Origin: Rhodamnia argentea
Lineage: Eukaryota; Streptophyta; Magnoliopsida; Myrtales; Myrtaceae
DNA: 64,000 nt
Assembly: GCF_020921035.1 (NCBI RefSeq)
Contig: NC_063150.1
Location: 29,125,826 to 29,189,825 of the forward strand
Reading direction: 5' to 3'
Shown here: positions 11,779 to 24,649 of the stretch, piece after piece
How the letters are laid out: each line of letters begins with the position of its first letter
How positions within the stretch are numbered: the stretch's first letter is position 1
Program-made: the position numbers and the translations under genes
The notes under the pieces: generated by a model
Told to the model about the DNA's origin: nothing
The model's input: only the letters and a program-made list of their open reading frames with translations
Databases searched by the model: none

Positions 11779-12777
11779 TTAAACTCCAGGACTTTTCAGT
11801 GCAAATTGCAAGGACGTGGTGCGGGCAGCAAAGGTTAATGGCTGTTGTTTGGTCTTCTCTCTTATCTTGCTCTTTTGGGTAACCCAACCTCTTAATCCAT
11901 CGACTCCCACCACCAAACGTCCGCTGATTCTAAGGCCCAACCCACCCGATCCGACCTTCTCAGGAGCCTTCACTTCACACTCCAGCTCAAAGAACCCCAC
12001 CTTCCCCCAGAAAGAAGAAAGCTCTTCCTTTCCTGCTCCCTTGGGATTGGATCTCTTCACTACTAATACGAATCTAGCGGTCAGGACCTGCGGTCAATCT
12101 CGGCGAGTAACGAAAGGATCGATTTTGGTTGAGGTAATGCGTCTGTTCATGCATGTCTGGACGTGGGTCGATCTTGTACTGCTGGATTTTGGGCTGCTAC
12201 GTGCGTAGCAGATCTAGTTAGTGTCAATTCTGTCTCTGTCTTGTTAGGTGAACGTGGTTTTTCTTTGGCTTTTGAGGTTGGATTTGAATTAGTTAGAATG
12301 TGGGCTTGTCGGTGTCGTTGTTTGGGTATGTCGAATACCATTTTCTGCTCTTCCTTCTTGTGTGCTAAGTTCGATGGTGCTTGTTCTGGATCAGACTTGT
12401 GAATGCCCCATTTCGTGGAAGTGGTTTATTTTTGTACTTTCATAGCTCGTTTCTAGTTCGTCGTGCTTTGGCAGAAATATTGTTTATTGTTTTGAGTTGA
12501 ATGTCCTGGCCATCTGATGTTGAATTTTCATGCCATTTCTTTGGCAGCTCAGAGATTTTGTGAACACACCAAGAATAGCTCCATTTCACCGAAGTTCAAC
12601 TTCATTTCTGTTTTCCACGTCCAAGCGGTCGGGGAAATCAATTTCCATTTGGGTTTTTATAACTGCTGCTGGAATATCATTTTGCTTTTCTCTGCGGTCG
12701 GTGATTGGTTTACGGGTGTGACAATCATTTTCCAGAAGATGTTGTAGAAGCTGGATTAGCTGGGCTGAAGGATAAGA
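11779..12777 (+). promoter_or_regulatory. Probable 5' leader of the translocator gene, with intron and uORFs
   Basis: A pyrimidine-rich, relatively GC-rich stretch precedes the translocator start. A plausible leader intron runs from donor GAG|GTAATG at 12,134 to acceptor TTGGCAG| ending at 12,547, followed by leader sequence up to the start codon at 12,778. Two upstream ORFs would lie in the leader: a 14-residue one at 11,838-11,882 (if transcription starts before it) and a minimal Met-Leu-stop at 12,739-12,747, only 30 nt before the main ATG. The transcript boundaries are inferred, not shown. Confidence 0.4.
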
Positions 12778-15700
12778 ATGGGCAAGATGATTAACAAGCC
12801 GCTGGTCCTGACATACCTTTACCTATTAATTTACATTTTGCTTTCATCTGGAGTTATACTTTACAACAAGGTAATGCACGTCCACTGCTTAAATTCCTTG
12901 ATTGTTTCACATTGCAACTAGTCATGCCCATTATCAAAAGCCCAGACTCGATCACTTATATACTATATGTCCATATGTCAATTTTTCCTCATTAAGCTGT
13001 CTTTGGAGGCTGCTGTGTGGATCTCATGTATCGTGCCATTTGCCTTGAGGCTGTTTTATGATCTAAGTCAAATCTTTGCCCGCCACTCTTTATGATCTCA
13101 TGGAACAATGCACAGTTATGTGAAATGTTGCCAGGTCAAACCATCAGCAGCCTGAATCGGCTGTTCTTTTTTCATTGATTTAACTTGTACCTCTTTTGGG
13201 ATGTAAGAGTTGTGTAGATTAACAAAACTTCTGCAGTGATTCTAACTTTGAAAATTTGTGCAGTGGGTACTTTCTCCCAAGTACTTCAATTTCCCATTTC
13301 CAATTACACTTACCATGATTCATATGGGATTTTCTGGAGCAGTAGCCTTTCTTCTTATTCGTGTTTTCAAGGTACGCATCTTCAACGGCACTTGAGCCTT
13401 TACTTCCGGCCGTATCTTTGGAATCTTGAATTAGCATGCCTGTTTCTCATGTTTGCTTCCACGTCCATCTATGCTAATGTGCATCTAAACAATCTAAATT
13501 TGCAGGTTGTAGCTCCAGTTAAGATGACCTTTGAAATGTAAGTGGTTCATATGATCACGTCTCTGTTGTTGCAATGGTATGGATCATTGCACTTTCCTAA
13601 CTCCCGTATCCTGATAAGACCACTTCTATTTGTGCAGATACGCAACGTGTGTCATACCAATAAGTGCATTCTTTGCTTCAAGCCTCTGGTGAGCACTCAT
13701 GCAATATTCCGAGGGCAGTAATATTGAGCCCCATTGTGGATAACTTAAACTATCATGTCTCTACTTGGCTCATCAGTTATGTGTAGATTTGTTTATTTCA
13801 TAGGTCTAGCTATCCGCATTGATACATGTCATTCCCGAATTCGGTTTATCAACATTTAAGCCAATCCTTACACGGTCCACTCAATTTATGTTCTACAGGT
13901 TTGGCAACACTGCCTACTTGCACATTTCTGTGGCCTTCATCCAGATGCTGAAAGCTCTAAGTATGTTGAAGAAATCCCTGTTCTTTTATATAGCTTCAAC
14001 ACCTCGTTGTATTGAATTATCTCTTACTCATTAAATGTTGGATATTGCAGTGCCAGTGGCAACCTTTGTCACCGCAGTTATGTGTGGCACTGATAAATTA
14101 AGGTGTGATGTGTTCTCAAACATGCTGGTGGTGAGCATCGGGGTTGTGATTTCCTCGTATGGGGAAATCCATTTCAATATTGTTGGTACAGCTTACCAGG
14201 TCACAGGAATCTTTGCTGAGGCTCTTAGGCTGGTTTTGACCCAAGTCCTACTGCAAAAGAAGGGCTTAACTCTAAACCCAATCACTAGCCTGTATTATAT
14301 TGCTCCATGCAGGTACTGAATTTGGATGTCAATGCACTGGTTTCTTTGAATATGTTTACAATTAAGCCCTTAGGTTGGACTTTGCTTTAGTAAAAGAAAA
14401 GGTGAAAGATGGATGGCTCTTTTGGTAGTGGATGTCCTTTCTAATGCGAACGCCAAATGTTGAGTATGTGCTTTACTAGATTGTACAATTTTGTCATTGA
14501 GAGTTCTGTTTCCTGAATTTGCAGCATCAGTGTTATGACTTGACAGTATAGACCGGGTGATATGTAGAGCGACAGAGCATGCTTGATAACGTCATCTTAT
14601 TTCAGTGCATTTAGAGTACCGTTGACAATTGTATTCCATCAGTTCGTGTCAAGAATGCTAACTTTTTCATTATTTTTAACGCGCAGTTTCGTGTTTCTGT
14701 TTGTGCCTTGGTATTTACTCGAGATGCAAGAGATGGAAGTTTCACAGATCCAGTTCAACTTTTGGATCTTTTTCTCTAATGCTATCTGTGCTTTGGCTCT
14801 CAACTTTTCCATTTTCCTGGTTATCGGTCGAACCGGTGCGGTTACCATTCGCGTAGCTGGTGTATTGAAAGATTGGATATTGATAGCACTTTCCACTGTT
14901 ATATTTCCTGAGTCGACAATAACTGGGCTCAATATAATAGGCTATGCAATAGGTAATCTGTCTTTCTGAATCGAAGCTTTTAAGGCATCTTTTATCTCAT
15001 GTTCTGGGATTAATGGAAGTGTTCCCTTTTCCTTTTGCAGCTCTTTGTGGTGTTGTTATGTATAATTACATTAAAATTAAAGATGTCCGTGCGTCGCAAA
15101 CTCCATCAGAGAGTATTCCAGAAAGAATTACAAAGGTCAGTTTGTTGCATGTGGATATACTCTGAAGTATCTCTTGAGGGATTATGCCAGAAGCACTGTA
15201 TCTGTGTGGTTCAAAGTTAAAGATTGAAACTAAAATCGTGGTGTTAGGAAGATGTGCTGTCATCGTTATGCTCTCTGTGTCATGGCTCCTGCACTTATGT
15301 GCTCAAATCTTCGCACTTTGTAATTAGGGATTCTGTTTTGAAGTTTTCTTTGCCATTCTTCACCCGCTGCCCCATCACCCTTTTCTTGGTATAGAGAAAT
15401 ATAAGTTCCTAATATGCCACGTAGAAACATTTGGAATCAATATGTTTGTTTGCGGGTGCCTTTTAAAATATTTTCTTGGTGAATGGAAGCAATCTGTTAT
15501 TTCGATAAGCTACTTTGAGATCGACATAATTGATGATCAGTACAGTAGAAACTCCTTATTATACTGATAAATCCATGATAGCCTGCTCTACGATCGTCAG
15601 ATCTTGGGGCAAGTACTCTAGTCTAGCCTTTAGACGCCAAGGAACTAGCGCACTACACTGGCAAGCCCTCGTCCAATTCCAGACTTTAGTTGTGAATTTG

Positions 15701-16069
15701 TGATTATTGTGCTTTTGTAAATGCACTCTTTGAGGACCTCGTTCATTATACGATCCACGAAGTTCAAGAATGATTGCTGTATTCTTTTTAGCTTTAAGCC
15801 CTTTGTAGAAATCTTGCTATTTCGTTTATTCCTGGCCATGATTGTTCTCCCTCTTACGAGTCTCATGCTCTTCATCAATTCAGGAGTGGAAGCTCGAGAA
15901 GAAGTCATCTGACCCTTTTCTGCCTAGCAAGGGTAGTGACAACAATGGTGGAAGGAATGGAGGGAATAGTCCCACCGCCGACTCTAGTGTCGATGAAGAA
16001 GCGCCTCTTATCCAGTCATCAAGATTTTATTACACAGGACGGACGCAATTTAACAGCCATTCTAAATGA
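12778..16069 (+). CDS. Sugar-phosphate/phosphate translocator family protein (At3g17430-like)
   Basis: Nine coding exons: 12778-12870, 13264-13371, 13506-13537, 13638-13688, 13899-13960, 14051-14312, 14687-14952, 15041-15135, 15884-16069. They total 1155 nt and give 384 residues, all with GT..AG introns. The product is a multi-pass membrane protein of the triose-phosphate-translocator/nucleotide-sugar-transporter branch of the drug/metabolite transporter superfamily. It begins with two hydrophobic helices around [18 protein letters not shown] and an [20 protein letters not shown] motif characteristic of this branch. Later landmarks are [38 protein letters not shown] and a hydrophilic C-tail with acidic DEEAPL. 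There is no N-terminal transit peptide, so a Golgi/endomembrane location is more likely than plastid. Substrate is unknown for this subfamily. Length matches Arabidopsis relatives as I recall them. Confidence 0.93.
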
Positions 16070-16503
16070 GTCGGCATACTCATGATTAAAGAACTTTATA
16101 TTCATCCTAAGAAACAAGAGAAGATCTTGATGCGTCAAGAGTCAAGAGGCATCCCACATCAGGCTTCCAACGAAAAGAGCGTTCTTTCAGAAACCACTGC
16201 AGAAGGCTGGTGCATCAATTCCAATTGCAGATGGGACCCATCAAGGAGTCGTGACGCATAGGAGCCCAGGAACTGCAGTTGTGTGTCAATGATAGGCTGA
16301 CCATATTTCGTCCCTGCCCTCCCTCGACTCAGTTGGGCTCATGTTCCTTTGTTAAAGCTGATTACATCTTGTAGTTTCGATTCCAGATTATATTGAACCT
16401 GTGGTTCTTCGGCAATGCCAAGTTATTTCAATGTGATAGCCAAATGCAGGAATGGACCATCTCATTCTTTTTATGGTGCTCATGGGCCACACACAATTAA
16501 TCC

Positions 16504-16692
16504 AGAGGAAGGGAAAGAGGGTTTTGTTGCAATTTCATCTACATGTTTAGACCACTCCTCCCTGGAATATTGGTATCATTTAGTTAGCAAACAGAACCCG
16601 AGAGGAGGGAAGGAGGGTTTTGCAATTTCATCTAGAGGTTTAGACCACTCCACCCCGGAAGATTGATATCATTTAGTTAGCAAACAGAACCT
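16504..16692. repeat. Tandem duplication of about 95 bp
   Basis: Unit 1 (16,504-16,600) and unit 2 (16,601-16,692) share GGAGGGTTTTGCAATTTCATCT-type sequence, TTTAGACCACTCC and ATCATTTAGTTAGCAAACAG. Unit 2 lacks a few bases. It lies just beyond the 3' end of the translocator, probably in or after its 3' untranslated region. Confidence 0.8.
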
Positions 16693-16754
16693 TAGATAAA
16701 AGCAACAACTGCGCCAAATTGGAATATAGCTTGGTAGAGCTGTTTAATAATCCA

Positions 16755-16877
16755 GGCATCAAAGACGAAATCAGTAGATGTATACGATTTGCACGCTGTG
16801 ATCAACCCTGGTCCGGGCATCAAACAGGAAATCACTAAGATGTATATGATTTGGACGCCATGATCAACCCCGGTCCG
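16755..16877. repeat. Tandem duplication of about 61 bp
   Basis: Two adjacent units each start GGCATCAAA and end ATCAACCC-GGTCCG, with a few substitutions. They sit between the convergent 3' ends of the translocator and NPSN13. No function is apparent. Confidence 0.8.
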
Positions 16878-17251
16878 ACCAAAATCAGACGGAAAAGGAA
16901 ACTTCAAAACACGCATGCATTATATCCTCAAAAGGGCATTTAGCCGAATACATGTACATGACAATGATGGTGTAGTGCGTCTATTTCCGCCATCTACAAT
17001 GGTCTCGAAAACATAAGCCAAAGAACCATGCCATACAAACTCTGCAAAGAGAAAAGAAGCGGCAAAGGAAGAGAGAAAGGCCTCACAAATGATTTACACA
17101 TACAAAGAGAATCACAGACAAGAAAAACGCGTCTCCGGCAAGAATAGTAATTATAGAAGGAAAAACCATATACATGCACACAAACAGCTTTGGCAGATTC
17201 CTTTCACCGTGACAGGATTTGCAGCAACTTTTATCCTCAAATACGAGGAAT

Positions 17252-20200
17252 CTACCGAGCATCTTCGAAATCCCTGAGAGACAACAACCTTCTAGACGGG
17301 GCGGGTGGTGCTAGTCCAGGAATGTCCCTGATGTCCTTGTTGTGGGGGTTCACAATCTATATTTCGAAAATTACCAAACAAAGTTAAACCTCCACAGACA
17401 TCACAATGAGATTTTGAGCACAAGGCTATAGCAGAAGGCAAAGAAATCACTTCGTTCAGATGTTAGCAATATACCTTCACCACAATAATTGCTATCACAC
17501 CACACACGATGAGTAATAGGAAAAGCATAATACATTTATCTGTCGCGACCTGTAGAAAAGAAGATAGAACTCAACAAAAGTCCCAATAGAGAGGAAACAA
17601 CTAGACTTACAGGCAAACTAAAGAAAAGAAAAACAGATGAACCTGTCTGCCAATTTCCTTCACAAGTTGGGAAGCCTTGTTTATAGAAAACTGGATCGTA
17701 TCAAGCTCATTCACAATTCTGCCCATTTGCTCAGTCTGGAGAAAGTTAGATCATCAAGTAAATGGCCCAAAATATTATAACAAAATGATTACTTGTTTTT
17801 CCAATTATAAATTCGTAAAGGAGACTTACTTGGCCCTTTAAGGTGACAGCAGTCTGTGTTCCCACTTCCATAGTTTGCTCAACAACCTAGGAATCAATTT
17901 GTCATCAGAATAATGACATCTACGTAAGAAAATGATCAAGAATTCATCAAGTCATACTCACCTTTTTCGAGCGCTCAATGACCTGATCAGTCTCATCCAT
18001 TTGCTTCGTTCCAGCATCAATAAGTTGTTGGTTTGTCATGGCTGCATTGGCAGAATAAGTTGACCAGGAAAAAAAAAGAGAGACCAAGTTTTACATAATA
18101 AAAGCAAGAAAGAATTATCAAGAGACCATATCAATTCAAATGAATAAGTTATCCACCATCTAACTCCCCTAATGTTAAAAACAAAAAACACCAATAGGAA
18201 ATATTCGTAAATGCTCTTTTCTGACAACCGTGAAACAATCTTCCAGTTCAAAATACTGAATAGAAGTGCTGCATCCTGCTAGTTTGTTGCTTATATAAGG
18301 TTAGATGTGGTGATGTATAACTCTATTGATGGCTAGTAGATTGTTAAACCGCTTGATGATAAAGCTTATCACCTATCTGACAGGTCTGTGCATCCTGGAG
18401 GAGACAGGAAACTAACAGGAATTATAATCAGCTCATGGGAAAACAATGCTCAAAACAAAGGAAATGGAAGCTAATTCATCATTAAACATCAAAGCCCAGA
18501 CCTTTCATCGAGATTTTATTTTACAAGGAACCGGAATAAAAGAACTGCATGAAATAACATTCTATTGCTTGCTGAAAGATGGCATATGGAAATATTGCCC
18601 AGAGCTACTAGCAAGTCATCTGAACTGTGTTTAATTAAAATATTTGAAAATTAAACTGCAGTTATCATTCGGAAAGAAGTCCAAACTGACCTGATGCCAC
18701 TTGGACATCTTCATCAGCAATGGGTTCACTTACTCCAGCTCCCATATCAAAAAGTTCAAGTTTCTTATTACCAAGAGTACTCATATACCTGCAATTATAC
18801 GACAGAGATTCAATTCAACAAGAAGAAGAACGTTAAGTAAGAACCCCTACATAAATTCTTGATGCCAAAAAACCACCAACAAACAAGTAGTGCATTTTAT
18901 CTACCGACTGGGGCCGATGTACAAGAGAGCAGCTATCCACCTAATGGAACCAAATATATATTACAAGTCAAACGAATAGAAAAAGAGAAAACTTACGTTT
19001 TCCTCAATGCTACGTACGAGTTTAGCTCTTTGATCTGTAAAAAGGGAAAAAGTACAGTGAAAAGAAGTTCGCTGGAATTAAGAAAGAGTTTATGACACAA
19101 ATATTGTCATGGAGAAATGCTGCGTGCATGAACATCTAGATGGTACAGTTTAAAATTTCAATCGTAATCTTTACAAAAGGAATCCGGAACTGACCATAGA
19201 TTGCTTCTCATCATTGAGTTGCCTATTTACTTCTGGTGGATTTCTGCCCTCCTCATCCTTAACTTCTCGATCAAACTCTTTGATCAATCTGTATAAATAT
19301 CCAAGGTGTTAAACTTTGTGATCTACAATACTGAATATTGACGGAAACAAGCATGGCAGATCAAACAATAGAGATAGAAGACTCTTGTCTCTTTTTTTTC
19401 CCCCTTTCCTGAATAATTCTTTTGCACACTCCTCTCCCTTGAAAATATGACACATGAGATAGGAACCGTATTTATACCATAGATTGGAAACCCGTACTCA
19501 ACTCTTGTAATTAATACAGATTTAAACATTTTCCTTCTTCATTTTATAGCAGATTATTAAAACAGAATTCTTTACTGAAGCAAATGGTCCAAAGTTTACA
19601 CTTCTATAATGGTTACACTGTACGTGATAACCAAACAAAGGAATTGAAGCAGTCTCATACCTCTTACACTCCCTCATCCTCCCAGTGAGTTCCTCCAATT
19701 GTTTACTTTGGCGGTTGGAATCTTTGATCTTATCAATCTTCTGGAAGCCATTTCTGCATACACGAAAAAAAAAAATATGATGTATATACCGTGTGTTTGC
19801 AATAAGCACGAGTCTCATCTTCGAAAGGCAGAGTTAAAAAGGCAACCAACTCTCCAACTTATGATTACCCAGAAGAAACCACATCTGCTGTAGATAGATA
19901 ACTAAACAACAGTTATAAAGAAGAGCCATCAATAACAGTCATGAAACACGAGCATTTGCAAGACAACCAATAGGTTTAAAGCAGAAGACTGTAGTAGCTC
20001 CATAAATACAATTTTGACCCTTTTTCTTCGGCACGAAGGCCCATTTTAACTTGAAAAAGACCAACTTTATATCAATGAGACTGCCTAACACATCAATGTT
20101 ATTTACAGCATGCAGTCATTTTCTTCACCATCTAATGGAAAGAAATACATGGTGATTGTTTTGTTCCACGTGTTTGACAAGAAAATAGCTATATCAGCCA

Positions 20201-21427
20201 CCCACATTCCTCAAACCCTCTATTCATGTGCATAGCAAAGAATCATTCTCCAAATTGCAGTGCATCTTTCTCTTGTAGGAAAACACAATTCGTAACTTTG
20301 GACTTGTAGAGGTACTTTTATCAAGTTGTTTACTAAAAAAAGAAAATGCTACCCTCTATATTTCCTACACAATCATTTTTTTTAACTTTTCTCCACTAAC
20401 AGCATCAACTAGTATTGAATGACACTGCTTCCCTGGAAAGTTATTACTTTTCCCTCGATGAATGACGAATCTGAAACGTCACAAATATTTCCTGAACTTA
20501 GAATAAGTAATGCAGACTTTTTCCCCTCATAATGCGAAACAAAGAAACAGATCTCGAGTCTTGACATCATATCATCTTCGCCAAAGAGAAATTATGACCA
20601 AATAACACCGCTTTTTCTCTCTGTTTATCCTCCATACTGCCAACATTCTAACTGAAGAAATCCATTGCTTTTCCCTGAAGCACCTCCTAGCATTCTTCCA
20701 CGCTCCAAATCCTTATTTGCCTAACAGATACTCAAAATGGGGATAGACATTCTTTTTCTTCCTCTAAACTGATCACCTTCTCCACTGCTCCTAAGGCAGT
20801 AAGGAACATACCACACCACCCTTCATCATCACAAAACACATGGTCTATGCTCGTAGTAGAGTTAAAGATAAGCACAGTCGACATCCACAGTTCCTTTTGT
20901 ATCAGTGATGGGAAATAAACTACTAAAGGGTAATATCACCTTAGTCACGCCAAAGAATCAGCGACAGTACAATGCAGCTTCAGATACATTTCATTATTGC
21001 ATCAGCAAAGATCCATCCATAAGCGTAATTTCTGATCCTTTGCTTCCACAGAGCAACGATCGACAATTTCACCAGTCTACACAAAATCAACCCCCACAAA
21101 ACCCACCTTCATATATGCTACTCGTATCCGTTCATACGCGCGCGCAACACCCACACTACGCTCCAATTAACGAAAAAAGATGACTAATTTCACCACCAAA
21201 TCTGCAGATTTCGCATATCTAGGTACCAATATACGCATGGACAGCAGGTACAGATCAAATTTCCAGATTCCATGCCACCACAAAGCTGTTCAAGCGCAAA
21301 TGCAGCTAGGAAAGGCTCCAAAAAAAAAAAATGAAGAACATCAAACTTACGCGAGAGCCCGAAAGTTGTCCTTGATTTCTCCATGGATCTGCTCCATCTG
21401 AGGGCTCATCTGCAACTCACTCGCCAT
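17252..21427 (-). CDS. NPSN13: Novel plant SNARE 13 (Qb-SNARE)
   Basis: Ten exons on the minus strand: 21427-21351, 19753-19661, 19288-19195, 19034-18997, 18788-18691, 18041-17962, 17886-17830, 17735-17643, 17549-17475, 17356-17252. They total 810 nt and encode 269 residues. NPSN proteins are plant Qb-SNAREs acting in vesicle fusion at the plasma membrane and cell plate. The N-terminal coiled-coil region starts MASELQMSPQMEQIHGEI and includes RQSKQLEELTGRMRECKR and LNDEKQSMIKELNSYVALRK. The SNARE motif covers roughly residues 140-205 (MDETDQVIERSKKVVEQT through LDTIQFSINKASQLVKEI). A C-terminal anchor follows at about 216-237 (CIMLFLLLIVCGVIAIIIVK) and then NPHNKDIRDIPGLAPPAPSR, a typical NPSN tail. 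The MASxLxMSPQ start and the DEEGRNPPEVNKQLND stretch favour NPSN13 over NPSN11/12. Intron 1 is about 1.6 kb. Confidence 0.95.
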
Positions 21428-21699
21428 CCCCGTTGCCGATAAAGCCCCAAGAAGCTACCCTAGATTCCCAAATCCGCAATGGCTTCACCGCATCAGAAAA
21501 TCGTGTCGCTCCCCCACCAATCAAAAAGCACCAACAGAAAAACCCTAAACGCACCAGATTTGAACTCGATATGCAGAAGTACGAGGAAAAGAAAAAAAAA
21601 AAACGAATCTTTGCAACAAAAGAGGAGATTAGAAGATGAAAAATGCTGGCAATTTTTTTTTGGGGGAGTTACGGGGTTGAGAAGAGAAGGAGAATGAGT

Positions 21700-22532
21700 T
21701 GAGAGAGCAGATGGAATTTTCCTTTTTCCTTTTTTTTTTAAATTTTATTCGGGGAAGTTCTTGTTGTCATTAAACAACAATATCGTCCAACCGAGGAAGC
21801 TCCCCAACAGCTTTCGCCTAGCATGAGCCTAGGTGGCACCCAATTCGCAACATGGTTCGTGTTTCCTAAGGCTAGCAGCCGGGTCGGGGAGCGCCACCTG
21901 GGACATCCCCACGGGACTGCACGACATAGGAAAAAAGCTTGGATATAGAATAGGCACGACATGACACGGCACGACGGATGCGAAGTTACGAGCCGGCTCA
22001 AGACATGATATGAGAAGGCCTTGACCAAAAATCTAGATAATCTTCCCTAATTTGCACCAAATAACAACATTACGACCGAACCATCCTTTTTAAAATGTGG
22101 GAATGCCTAGCTAATCACATCGCCCCACGGCAGTCTGCCTCGTGCCCGTGCAATCAGACAATTTACCGAAGCAAGAGAGCTAGCTGAGCATGGCCCTAAA
22201 AGGTAAAGCCTTTTTTTTTTTTTTTTTTTTTTTGGGGGAGGGGGGTTGGTGGGGCAAACTAAAAGGTAAAGTTTCATTCGGCCGCAAACCGCGCGTGATA
22301 TCTGATGGCACAACGAAAGAACCATGATGTCAGGTCTTAACTAACTTTTCTAATCGATTGCTTGTCTTACGACACAGGCAAAAGAACTACTGACACACAT
22401 CTTCTTAACGATGCAATCGCTTAAATCAACTTCCGAACATCAAATTTGCAGGAAACTCTATGTTCATTCAAAGTCGGCGATTCACGTAAAAAACAGAATA
22501 CTTACTAAAGTGAATAGGAAATAGTTTAAATA
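21700..22532. other. NPSN13 upstream region and intergenic repeat fragments
   Basis: The first part after the NPSN13 start codon should hold its 5' leader and promoter; no clear TATA box was picked out. At 21,740-22,060 there is a GC-moderate block with stop codons in all frames, likely a dispersed repeat. A T run followed by a G run lies at 22,210-22,245. Nothing else is recognised. Confidence 0.4.
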
Positions 22533-23060
22533 AGGGTTAATACCATAGAAAATTTCAAACTAATACACCCGTGATAAATTTACTCTAAACTAATTTTTTT
22601 TATCACAAAAAACCTCAAACTAATATAGTTGTGATAAATTTACCCCAAATAATAATTTTTTTTTACCATCAAAAATCCTAAACCGATAGGTATGTCATAG
22701 ATTTATCCAAAATTAATTTTTTTGATCACGGAAAATCACAAACTAGTATACCTATAACAAATTTATCATTCGTTAAATTGGGTTAATGCCACGATAAATT
22801 CCAAAATGATATATATGTGATAAACAGAGGATAAAAATTCCAAGCCGGTACACCCATCAATTACCACATGTTATTCAACTTAGCAATTTAAAGGTTAGAT
22901 TTAACGAAAACTAATTGATGGTAAATTTATCACATATGTATCGGTTTGGGACAAAATTATCACAACCGTACCAGCTTGATATTTTTTGTGTTTAAAAAAA
23001 ATAATTTAGAATAAATTTATCACATATGTGCTAATTTGAGATTTTTTGTGATATTAATCT
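22533..23060. repeat. Foldback repeat built of about 50-bp subunits
   Basis: The left half has direct subrepeats of the form CAAACTA-TA(C/T)A...GTGATAAATTTAC-C-AAA (near 22,550, 22,615, 22,675 and 22,740). The right half (about 22,880-23,055) carries the same units in reverse complement, for example TTTATCACATATGTGCTAAT before TTTGAGATTTTTTGTG. The whole therefore folds on itself. There is no coding capacity. This resembles a MITE-like or foldback non-autonomous element; target duplications could not be set. Confidence 0.65.
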
Positions 23061-23572
23061 TTTAAATAAAATAAATTCAATAATGCAAAAAGTGGATGGA
23101 ATACAAATGACAAAATATTTTTCATCATTTTTTTTTTTTGAAAAAAAATGCAAGATCTGACTAAAAAAAGAAAAGAGAGTAGAGGAAGAAAGAGAGGGGA
23201 GGGGAGGAGAGAGAAAGAGAGAGAGAGGGGATGGGGGGGTCCGTGGCATGAAATGAGGTGGCCTGCGCTGGCATGGGACAGGAGATTCCCGAAAAGAGAG
23301 CCAACGTTCGAATTTGTGCGTTTCCGCTGTCGGAATCACACCTCGAAGTCAATGATTGTCTTCGTTCGCTGGAAGCTGGTTTCCGTTGTTTCCGGTCAGA
23401 TTTTGCCCTTTTGTTGAATGAATTACACGTCACGATGGATTTGATTTGCACCAAAAGTTATCCGCTTTTAACAAACTTCGTTAACCGGGGGAGATTGAAT
23501 ACCGAGATAAAATTGACAATATCAATACCATAACTTTTAAGACCACACTTTCTTCGATGACATTACTTTTTA
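23061..23572. other. Intergenic DNA with purine-rich tract
   Basis: A purine-rich run of GAGAG and GGGGA words occupies about 23,165-23,245. The remaining sequence shows no gene signature. Confidence 0.4.
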
Positions 23573-24018
23573 GAAAGATTTCAAAAAAAAAAAATCAAAA
23601 TACCTTCATTTTCTTAAATAAAAACTTAAAATTGAACTTGTTTAAAAGAAGGCGAATCCCTTTGGTTTGTTTTTTTAAAAAAAAAAAAAAAAAAAAAATA
23701 TTTTTTTTTTTTTTTTCTAATTTAGAAAAAAAAAATAAAAAAAAAAAAAAAAAAAAAAAAAATTCGATAAAAATCTTAGGGAAGTGTAAGGTCGTAGGAT
23801 TTCTCTCTTATTTGTCTCTTTGTTTCTATTTTCAATTTTTTTTTTTTTGTGTATTTTTATTTTTTTTTTTTTTGTGTTGAGAACAATTTAAAACAAATAA
23901 TAAAAATCCCTTTATATTGTATAGGGTGGGTTAGGTTGGGTTGGGTTCCTATGTGGTAGGTTGGGGTTTCTTATCATTTATCCAATCCTATCCCCACAAA
24001 AAAAACCCACAAAAAAAA

Positions 24019-24086
<68 letters not shown>

Positions 24087-24592
24087 AAGAATAAGGGAGA
24101 GAGTGAGCGCCCCCCCCACACACACACCCTAGGGGGGAGAGTGGGGCGAAAATGGCCATCGAGGTCACCCTAGATCTAGGAGAGGGCTGCGGCGCTCTCC
24201 TTGCTCTAGCGAGGGCTAGCCGGCTCTCATCTCTAGTCGGTAGGGTTGTCGGCCATCATTGCCACCCCACTAGCAATGGGGCGGTAGTTACAAGCGGGAG
24301 GCAGCCTCTCCCGCCTAGATGCGCCGCTTCTTCTTCTTCTTTTTCTTTTTTACTTTCAATTTTTTATTTTTAATTTAATTTAACTAAAAATTAAGTTAAA
24401 AATGGTATTTTGACATAAAAGCCCTTGATCGGCAAGAATATTTGGTCCGCCAACAAGGCTAAGCCCTTATCTGAAATAGCCATGACCACTTCAAGCCCTT
24501 ATTTGAGACAATGAAGATACTTCAGGCCCCAACTTCATATTCTTATTTGAGAAATCAAGAGCACTTGAGATTTTTATTTGGAATTTTTTCTT
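23573..24592. mobile_element. GC-cored foldback element, copy B
   Basis: The right arm (24,400-24,590) closely parallels that of copy C at 61,540-61,720: both contain AGCCCTT, ATGACCACTT, CTTATTTGA-ACAATGA, and a GAGCACTTGAG phrase before the terminal ATTTGGAATTTTTT-like end. The left arm (from about 23,573) has the corresponding TACCTTCATTTTCTTAAATA wording. The GC-rich core lies at about 24,105-24,325. Very long A and T runs (23,680-23,762 and 24,007-24,079) inflate this copy; their exact length may be unreliable. No protein is encoded. Confidence 0.55.
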
Positions 24593-24649
24593 ACTTTTTT
24601 TCTCAATTGTTCAAACGTAAATTTTAATTTTTTTTTTTATCATAAACTG

